In this document: positions 7,066 to 11,916 of the stretch, piece after piece | Layout of the letters: every line of letters begins with the position of its first letter | How positions within the stretch are numbered: the first letter of the stretch is position 1 | NCBI GenBank assembly: GCA_031284195.1 | Contig: JAITAI010000018.1 | Coordinates: 1-11,916 of the forward strand | DNA from: Treponema sp. | GTDB taxonomy: Bacteria; Spirochaetota; Spirochaetia; Treponematales; Breznakiellaceae | DNA: 11,916 nucleotides | Direction of reading: 5' to 3' | Position numbers and translations under genes: made by a program | The notes under the pieces: generated by a model | Database searches by the model: none | The model's input: the letters and a program-made list of their open reading frames with translations, nothing else | Told to the model about the DNA's origin: nothing

Positions 7066-7080
7066 GATCGTATAACGATC
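7066..7080. promoter_or_regulatory. Palindrome at the importer transcription start (operator candidate)
   Basis: GATCG TATAA CGATC is a perfect 5+5 inverted repeat, three bases downstream of the -10 box and covering the predicted start site. Position and symmetry suit a repressor dimer. The cognate regulator is unknown; the local PadR palindrome shares the core TCGTAT, which is weak evidence only. Confidence 0.5.
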
Positions 7081-7083
7081 CCT

Positions 7084-7112
7084 TTTATAAAGAGAAACGC
7101 CAGAATAATCAA
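7084..7112 (-). promoter_or_regulatory. Sigma-70 type promoter of the BMP importer operon
   Basis: On the minus strand TTGATT (7112-7107), a 17-base spacer and TATAAA (7089-7084) make a good promoter. Start of transcription is expected near 7077, leaving about 128 nt of leader before the binding-protein ATG at 6948. It lies 100 bases beyond the stop of the sensor kinase gene, so the importer need not depend on read-through from it. Confidence 0.7.
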
Positions 7113-7120
7113 GGGGGTTT

Positions 7121-7160
7121 TGCATATATAGGGGGTGCATATTTGTATATTTATGCATAT
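7121..7160. repeat. Three copies of TGCATAT upstream of the importer promoter
   Basis: TGCATAT occurs at 7121-7127, 7136-7142 and 7154-7160, in A+T-rich sequence 9 to 48 bases upstream of the -35 box. Starts are 15 and 18 bases apart, and the third copy contains the palindrome ATGCAT. The arrangement could be an activator binding array or a curved upstream element. The kinase gene ends about 50 bases away, and no clear terminator separates it. Confidence 0.4.
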
Positions 7161-7210
7161 TTTCTTAAAGGGGAGAAACAGGGGCTTCAGGTGCAGGGGA
7201 ATGGGTCAGT

Positions 7211-10200
7211 CTAAACTGGGGTCTTTTCCCCTTGGGGACGTAAGTACCGGTGCAGTTTTACCAGGACCTCTTCCATATCCAAGGGCTTGCCCAAATGATC
7301 GTTCATACCTGCTACAAGGCACTTCTCAATGTCCTCGCGAAATACATTGGCGGTCATGGCCACGATGGGGATCTGTTGGGCCTTGGGAGTTCCCAGGGCA
7401 CGAATACGCTGTACCGCTTCGTAACCATCCATATCCGGCATCTGGACATCCATGAAGATCAGATCATAGCTATCCGGCGCTGCGCTAAACATCTCAAGAG
7501 CCTCACGCCCGTTTTTCGCGCAGTCAATGGTCAGCAAAAGCGGTTCCAGAAGAGCCAATACAATTTCCTGGTTAATTTCCACATCCTCTGCCAACAGCAC
7601 CCGGTACCCCTCGAAAGTATCTATGGCGCTGGTCCGGTCCCCTTCAGCGATGAGGAAATTATCCGCTCCCAGGCACTCATTGATACAATCCGCAAGGACC
7701 GAAGGAAAAAGAGGTTTGGACAGGAATTTATCCGCTCCCGCGTCTTTTGCTTCCGCTTCTATCGCGGTCCATTCTACAGCGGAAATCATAATAACCACCG
7801 ATTGATCCTGGTGGTTCTGCTTTATTTGCCGGCAAAGGGCTATTCCGTTCATACCGGGCATTTTCCAATCCACAAAGTAAATGTCGTAGGAACCCTTTTT
7901 ATGTATCAGGTCCAGGGCTTCTTCTCCTCCTGAAGCGACATCACAGGAGATGCCAAAACCCCGGATGATTTCCTCCACGTAGTACCGTATCTCCGCTGCA
8001 TCATCCACCACCAAGATCCGTATGGTTTTCCAATCCACTTGAGGATTCAGCAGGCTCTGCCGTACCAACTGACCCCGTCTTACCTGGACGGTAAACCAAA
8101 AGGCAGCCCCTTTGCCCAGCTCCGATACTACCCCGATTTCACCGCCCATAAGCAAGACAATGCGTTTGGATATGGCAAGCCCCAGCCCGGTACCGCCGAA
8201 CTTGCGGGAGGTACTGCTTTCTGCCTGCTCAAAGGAGGTAAAAAGCCGGCCCTGCTGTTCTGAGGAAATGCCAATCCCTGTATCCTTTACTTCAAACCGA
8301 AGGGTACACATACCCTCCTCTTCTTTTACCAACTCCGTTTGCAAGGTTATAGAACCCTGTTCCGAGGTGAACTTCACCGCATTACTCAAGAGGTTGGTAA
8401 TCACCTGGGCCAGCCGCTGATCATCCCCTAGCACATACCGGGGGATACTCTTCCCAATGTGTATGGTAAAATTTTGCTGCTTCTCATCTACCCGGAAGGT
8501 GATGATATTGGCCACATTCCTGAGCATCTTTTCAAAATCAAACTCCACTACAGAAAGTTCAAACCGGTTAGCCTCAATCTTGGACATATCCAGTATGTCA
8601 TTAATAACACCGAGCAGGTGTACTGAAGCGTTCTCTATCTTTTTTAGACAGTAATCCTTTTTCTCGATATCAGCGGAGGAGGATGCTATGGAAGTCATCC
8701 CAATGATGGCGTTCATCGGCGTTCGGATCTCGTGGGACATGTTGGAGAGGAAGTTACTTTTAGCCCGGTTCGCCGCCTGAGCCTGCTCAATCGAATTGGC
8801 CAAGGCTTGGGTCGTTTCATTCCGCATGACCGCGTTTGCCAACAGTAAGCTCCCGGAACGTAGTATGGCTTCCTCATCGTTTGAAAAAGAGCGCTCCCTA
8901 TGGCAGTCATCAAAACTGACAAAACCCCAAAATGCATCCTGCAAAAACACGGGAACCACCAAAATGGATTTGACGCCGAATTGAGACAGCCGTTTCTGTT
9001 CCACCGGCGATAAATCCTTTACCGGGCCGTTTACACATTTCCCCTGGGAAAAGTTCGGTTCCCATTCGGGAAAACTGGTAACATAGGGAAATGTATGGGA
9101 AACTTTGAGGTTGATATGGTGGATATCCTGTCGAGTATTCTGATCAAGCCACCAAAAGATTTGGGTGTACTCATGGGGTCCCTGGGGGGTCTGGTTTTTC
9201 CAGATATAGAGGCGATCGATGTTAACGCTCAGAGCCATCATCTCCATACTCTGACGTATGGCATTATTGAACTCGTCCACATCAGAAGCCAACAACAGGG
9301 AAGCAGTGTTGTTTACCGTATGCAAGAGCTGATCCTGCCGGATAAGCTCGGAGGTTCGTTCTTGTACGATGCACTCAAGCTTCTTGCCCTCCTGTTCGTG
9401 GCGAAGGAATATAATCACGACCAGGGCAAGGACACTAAGCATAAGTGCAGAAGCGCCGATAAACCAAGGAATTTGGGCCTGGGCCATTTTTCCACGGTAA
9501 TCAAAGACCCGCCGGATCCAGCGGTCGGATATATGCTCTGTATCAATCAGTCCCAGGGCCTTGGATATGATGGAACATAACACCCGCTCTTCAACATGGA
9601 AGCCGAAGGTGGATTCAATAGGGTATTGAAACACCAGATTGATCTTGAAGCCTGGCAGTTCCTGCACGTTGTTTAAATAGAGGAGCAGGTTTCTGGTGGC
9701 CATCACCAAGTCCACTTCCCCGTGTTTCAGCGCCTGAAGCACGGTATTGGTATTCCCATATTCCTTTGCATAAGCATGATTTGGAAACCAGGTATGAAAG
9801 GCATCGGTATAGGCAGTATCCTGCATAAGCCCAATCCGGGAATACATGATCTCGTTCATATAGATATTCGGGTATTCAGACCGGGATATCAAGGCGTAGT
9901 AATCGGTCTGATAGGACACCTCGGACCAGAGAAAGCGGCCTTCCCGTTTTGTAGAACGGAGGAGCTCAGAAATCATGAGGGCATCCCCCTTTTCAAGTAA
10001 ATCCAGCAACTCCGGCCATTCGGCGTTCTTCTTATTTACCGGGGTAAAGCTCAATCCAGTGAGGGCGTTAATCCCGGTGAGCACATCCAAGACGATCCCT
10101 TGCCATGCTTTCTCCTGCTTATTATAAAAACTGATCGGATAATTGTCGTATTCCAGGGCTATGGGAATAGAATTTTGGGAAGCGGTCCATTCCTGGATAT

Positions 10201-11083
10201 AGTTCCATTCCTCTTCATTGAGCCGGGTGGATAACTTATAGCGTAGATAATCCTGTTCTCCCTGGTTATACATCTTCACAAGCTGATAAGCAGCGCCATG
10301 GTCTAAGGCTTTCTGAACAATGGAGATAAGGGGCACAAGTTCGGCATTGTGGGTTGCCAGGGACACGGGGACGTAGGTGAGGGGGAAAAAATCCTGGACG
10401 ATCACGTCCTTGTAGCTATCAAAGGCAGCCTCGGCAATGCCTGTATACAAAAACGCATCTATCTCGCTATTTTTAAGCATCCGGTACACGGTTTCGTAAT
10501 TATCAATAAAAACAGCCTCAAAGGGATACTGTTTCAAAGGGGCAATCTGATCATAGATGGTGGATACCCTTAAAAAGGCATACCGGAGTGGCCGGGATTT
10601 GGCGATGCTCGACAACTCAGGACTACCTGCTAGCATGATATATTTGAGGGAACCTTCGGCTATAGCGCTGGTCATATAATAGCGGCGGTAGCGCTCTTCA
10701 GTGGCGGTCAAGGCCCCTGAAAAATCAATCTCCTGGGATTCCAAACCCGCCATGAGGTTATTCAAACTGTATATGGCAGGTTTAAAAGGTATGCCGAACA
10801 GGTCTGTAAGCCATTGGCAGAAGTAGGCGGAAAATCCTTTAATGGTACCTTCCGCAGTATAAAAGGTCTCGGTGGTCAGGGTCATACCATAGATAAACCC
10901 CTTCCACTGGGATCGCAGGCTCTCAACCGCCTGGATATCTTCTTCATTCACTCCGGGTATATCCCGGTAGGAGGTATACCGAAAAGATTTGCCCTGATCC
11001 TGGGAGATCTTCTTGCAGCCTAGGGTACCTAAAAGGAGGATTCCAGCAATGAACAGAGGAGTCATGGTTTTGATCTGGCACAT
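7211..11083 (-). CDS. Hybrid sensor histidine kinase: two periplasmic SBP-like domains, GAF, HisKA, HATPase, two receivers
   Basis: A 1290-residue membrane sensor of BvgS/EvgS-like plan. Residues 1-23 are a signal/anchor ending LGTLGC; Cys23 may be lipidated, though the lipobox is not canonical. Two SBP_bac_3-like ligand domains follow (about 60-285 and 290-528), then a transmembrane helix (540-560), a GAF domain (585-755), a short coil, HisKA with phospho-His784 in SHEIRTP, and HATPase with N-box DDQRLAQVITNLLSNAVKF, DTGIGIS and GGTGLGLA. Receiver 1 (1021-1137) has D1072 and K1123. Receiver 2 (1160-1285) has D1212, T1244 and K1266. No histidine phosphotransfer domain follows, unlike BvgS. 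The ATG at 11083 has GAGG 10 bases upstream. It lies upstream of the importer on the same strand. Ligand, partner regulator and targets are not evident. Confidence 0.93.
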   Translation of the reverse strand: MCQIKTMTPLFIAGILLLGTLGCKKISQDQGKSFRYTSYRDIPGVNEEDIQAVESLRSQWKGFIYGMTLTTETFYTAEGTIKGFSAYFCQWLTDLFGIPFKPAIYSLNNLMAGLESQEIDFSGALTATEERYRRYYMTSAIAEGSLKYIMLAGSPELSSIAKSRPLRYAFLRVSTIYDQIAPLKQYPFEAVFIDNYETVYRMLKNSEIDAFLYTGIAEAAFDSYKDVIVQDFFPLTYVPVSLATHNAELVPLISIVQKALDHGAAYQLVKMYNQGEQDYLRYKLSTRLNEEEWNYIQEWTASQNSIPIALEYDNYPISFYNKQEKAWQGIVLDVLTGINALTGLSFTPVNKKNAEWPELLDLLEKGDALMISELLRSTKREGRFLWSEVSYQTDYYALISRSEYPNIYMNEIMYSRIGLMQDTAYTDAFHTWFPNHAYAKEYGNTNTVLQALKHGEVDLVMATRNLLLYLNNVQELPGFKINLVFQYPIESTFGFHVEERVLCSIISKALGLIDTEHISDRWIRRVFDYRGKMAQAQIPWFIGASALMLSVLALVVIIFLRHEQEGKKLECIVQERTSELIRQDQLLHTVNNTASLLLASDVDEFNNAIRQSMEMMALSVNIDRLYIWKNQTPQGPHEYTQIFWWLDQNTRQDIHHINLKVSHTFPYVTSFPEWEPNFSQGKCVNGPVKDLSPVEQKRLSQFGVKSILVVPVFLQDAFWGFVSFDDCHRERSFSNDEEAILRSGSLLLANAVMRNETTQALANSIEQAQAANRAKSNFLSNMSHEIRTPMNAIIGMTSIASSSADIEKKDYCLKKIENASVHLLGVINDILDMSKIEANRFELSVVEFDFEKMLRNVANIITFRVDEKQQNFTIHIGKSIPRYVLGDDQRLAQVITNLLSNAVKFTSEQGSITLQTELVKEEEGMCTLRFEVKDTGIGISSEQQGRLFTSFEQAESSTSRKFGGTGLGLAISKRIVLLMGGEIGVVSELGKGAAFWFTVQVRRGQLVRQSLLNPQVDWKTIRILVVDDAAEIRYYVEEIIRGFGISCDVASGGEEALDLIHKKGSYDIYFVDWKMPGMNGIALCRQIKQNHQDQSVVIMISAVEWTAIEAEAKDAGADKFLSKPLFPSVLADCINECLGADNFLIAEGDRTSAIDTFEGYRVLLAEDVEINQEIVLALLEPLLLTIDCAKNGREALEMFSAAPDSYDLIFMDVQMPDMDGYEAVQRIRALGTPKAQQIPIVAMTANVFREDIEKCLVAGMNDHLGKPLDMEEVLVKLHRYLRPQGEKTPV

Positions 11084-11087
11084 ACTG

Positions 11088-11101
11088 AAAAGACCTCTTT
11101 T
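11088..11101 (-). promoter_or_regulatory. Inverted repeat centred on the kinase ribosome binding site
   Basis: AAAAGA CC TCTTTT is a perfect 6+6 inverted repeat whose centre supplies the GAGG Shine-Dalgarno of the kinase gene. As RNA the two-base loop is too tight to close fully, but partial pairing or protein binding could limit initiation. Confidence 0.25.
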
Positions 11102-11162
11102 TAAATCTAACGTATCCTTTTGCGATATGCCACCAGGACATCCTCATGGCTTCTATAATATT

Positions 11163-11192
11163 GTTCTAGCACAAGTGATTATTAGAATACAA
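11163..11192 (-). promoter_or_regulatory. Possible promoter of the sensor kinase gene
   Basis: On the minus strand TTGTAT (11192-11187), an 18-base spacer ending in TGC, and TAGAAC (11168-11163) form a weak promoter with an extended -10 TG. A leader of about 75 nt would result. No better match lies between here and the start codon. Confidence 0.25.
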
Positions 11193-11241
11193 GTAGTATA
11201 GATAAAACAGAGCGTTCACCCCCGGGCCATAGGGTAAAAAT

Positions 11242-11290
11242 AAAAAAACAGCATAAATCCCTTTTCGGATCCAGGCAAGAGGGGGATTTA
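11242..11290 (-). terminator. Terminator-like hairpin with T-run, minus strand
   Basis: TAAATCCC (11254-11261) and GGGATTTA (11283-11290) pair perfectly over a 21-base loop. On the minus strand the stem is followed, 5 bases later, by seven T (11248-11242). It would stop leftward transcription entering from the array side before it reaches the kinase gene. The long loop and the gap before the T-run lower confidence. Confidence 0.35.
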
Positions 11291-11477
11291 AGCGGATCCT
11301 CCCAGAATCAGGGAAGTTTATGCGAAAACCAAGCGCTTCCCCGAAGGCAGTGAGTATTGAAGCAGGAACCGAAGCTGGGAGGCCGGCTAACAGGGATGAT
11401 TTATACGTCAGGGGATACTTGCGAAAAAAATTGCTGAACTTTGAATTTCTGTTTTCTTGGCCTGGAGTATGATGCAA

Positions 11478-11530
11478 GACCGGTGCGCGCAGCGGTCAGA
11501 AGACCAGCGCTTGATACGGAAATAGGTCTT
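11478..11530. other. Cluster of overlapping inverted repeats
   Basis: A 20-base imperfect palindrome at 11478-11497 pairs GACCG with CGGTC around TGCGCGCA, with one mismatch per arm. Next to it GGTC AGAA GACC forms a small hairpin (11494-11505). AAGACC at 11500-11505 also complements GGTCTT at 11525-11530 and again the GGTCTT inside TGGTGA GGTCTT TCACCA near 11562-11579. The density of pairing options suggests a structured RNA or protein-binding region, but no known element is recognised. Confidence 0.35.
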
Positions 11531-11593
11531 GATAGATACCATCCAGGTTAACCGGTACATCTGGTGAGGTCTTTCACCATGTGAGTATTTAAG

Positions 11594-11606
11594 GTCAACT
11601 ATTGAC
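11594..11606. promoter_or_regulatory. Palindrome overlapping the -35 box of the rightward promoter
   Basis: GTCAA CTA TTGAC is a perfect 5+5 inverted repeat whose right arm is the first five bases of the TTGACA box. A dimeric regulator binding here would compete with RNA polymerase. The short length leaves room for chance. Confidence 0.35.
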
Positions 11607-11631
11607 ATTTTTTTACGAAAAAAAGTAGTAT
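11602..11631 (+). promoter_or_regulatory. Rightward promoter aimed at the 77-bp tandem array
   Basis: TTGACA (11602-11607), an 18-base spacer and TAGTAT (11626-11631) form a promoter with a perfect -35 and a moderate -10. The spacer is seven T, ACG, seven A, itself an inverted repeat and probably bent. Transcription would begin near 11638 and enter the tandem array 36 bases later. No open frame with a ribosome binding site follows within the window, so the product may be non-coding or a leader for a gene beyond it. Confidence 0.5.
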
Positions 11632-11673
11632 ATTTCAATGTTGCGGCTAAGGGTAGGCAAAAAGACAGAAAAG

Positions 11674-11916
11674 GCTCACGGCTTTACCGCCCCCTGCCTC
11701 CCTGGGGAGTTTGCCAAGCAAACGCCGAGGCCAAGGCGCAGGCTTTACCCGCTCACGGCTCTACCGCCCCCTGCCTCCCTGGGGAGTTTGCCAAGCAAAC
11801 GCCGAGGCCAAGGTACACCCTTCGCCCATTCCCGGCTTTACCGCCCCTTGCCCTTGTGTGGAGTTTGCGAAGCAAACGCCGAGGCCAAGGCGCAGGCTTT
11901 ACCCGTTCCCGGCTCT
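11674..11916. repeat. 77-bp tandem repeat array, at least three full copies, open at window edge
   Basis: Units start at 11674, 11751, 11828 and 11905, an exact 77-base period; the fourth is cut by the window end. Copies 1 and 2 differ at about 7 positions and copies 1 and 3 at about 10, with changes clustered in the flanks. The core GGAGTTTG(C)..AAGCAAACGCCGAGGCCAAGG is nearly constant and contains hairpin GTTTGC/GCAAAC with loop CAA (copies 1, 2) or GAA (copy 3), at 11709-11723, 11786-11800 and 11863-11877. The units are G+C rich, unlike the A+T-rich flank. Because 77 is not a multiple of 3, no peptide repeat is encoded. It is not a CRISPR array: units are contiguous, without unique spacers. 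Confidence 0.92.

Larger units (their letters stand above)
11084..11673. other. Intergenic region of 590 bases, no supported gene
   Basis: This stretch lies between the kinase start and the tandem array. Minus-strand frames at 11166-11477 and 11408-11638 are open, but they lack ribosome binding sites, resemble no family I know and overlap strong inverted repeats, so they are not called. The region holds a possible kinase promoter, a hairpin with a T-run, a cluster of palindromes at 11478-11578 and a plus-strand promoter at 11602-11631. It might contain a structured RNA; none of tmRNA, RNase P, SRP RNA or 6S RNA is recognisable. Confidence 0.5.

Noticed and set aside
6949..7083. Known purine riboswitch in front of the purine-type importer
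   Set aside because: The conserved junction and loop sequences of the purine aptamer are not found in the leader on the minus strand.
11166..11477. 103-codon minus-strand frame upstream of the kinase
   Set aside because: No ribosome binding site, no family resemblance, and it contains the terminator-like hairpin and T-run.
11408..11638. 76-codon minus-strand frame
   Set aside because: Composition unlike a folded protein, overlaps the palindrome cluster and the rightward promoter, and no start signal.
11674..11916. CRISPR array
   Set aside because: Whole 77-bp units are repeated back to back with no unique spacers, and no cas genes are present.

Overview
The window looks like part of a spirochaete genome, most likely a Treponema-like species. 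This is an inference from protein style: a non-lipidated BMP-family binding protein whose export signal ends AFA followed by GGRKD, a very large sensor kinase with duplicated periplasmic ligand domains, and a KamA-type aminomutase. No rRNA or tRNA is present to test it. Base composition is near 50% G+C, apart from a G+C-rich tandem repeat at the right end.

Layout. Bases 1-402 (+) are the 3' end of a lysine 2,3-aminomutase-family gene. It converges on a two-gene minus-strand unit at 1725-461: a PadR-type repressor, then a six-helix membrane protein with a permease-prefix (HAAS-like) N-terminus. That pair has a fully consensus promoter (1869-1897) with a perfect palindrome filling its spacer. 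Bases 2026-6948 (-) are a complete BMP-type ABC importer operon, in transcription order: periplasmic binding protein, double-domain ATPase, permease 1, permease 2. It resembles the nucleoside/purine importers known as NupNOPQ in Bacillus and PnrA in Treponema pallidum. Its promoter (7084-7112) has a palindrome at the predicted transcription start and a leader of about 130 nt that can form two mutually exclusive hairpins. Two further hairpins lie between cistrons, after the binding protein gene and after permease 1. Bases 7211-11083 (-) encode a 1290-residue hybrid histidine kinase with two periplasmic binding-protein-like domains, one cytoplasmic-side transmembrane helix, GAF, HisKA, HATPase and two receiver domains.

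Bases 11084-11916 hold no gene I can support. The left 590 bases carry several inverted repeats and a plus-strand promoter with a perfect TTGACA box. About 40 bases further right a tandem array begins, with an exact 77-bp period and three full copies plus the start of a fourth, running off the window edge.

How the parts fit. The importer probably brings a purine base, a nucleoside or a similar small molecule across the inner membrane. The sensor kinase upstream on the same strand reads some periplasmic small molecule and could regulate uptake, but nothing in the sequence proves the link, and no response regulator with a DNA-binding output is in view. The PadR/membrane-protein pair looks like a separate self-regulated module, typical of envelope-stress or drug-response loci. 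The most unusual content is non-coding: the 77-bp array with its incoming promoter, the alternative hairpins in the importer leader, and the palindromes embedded in two promoters.
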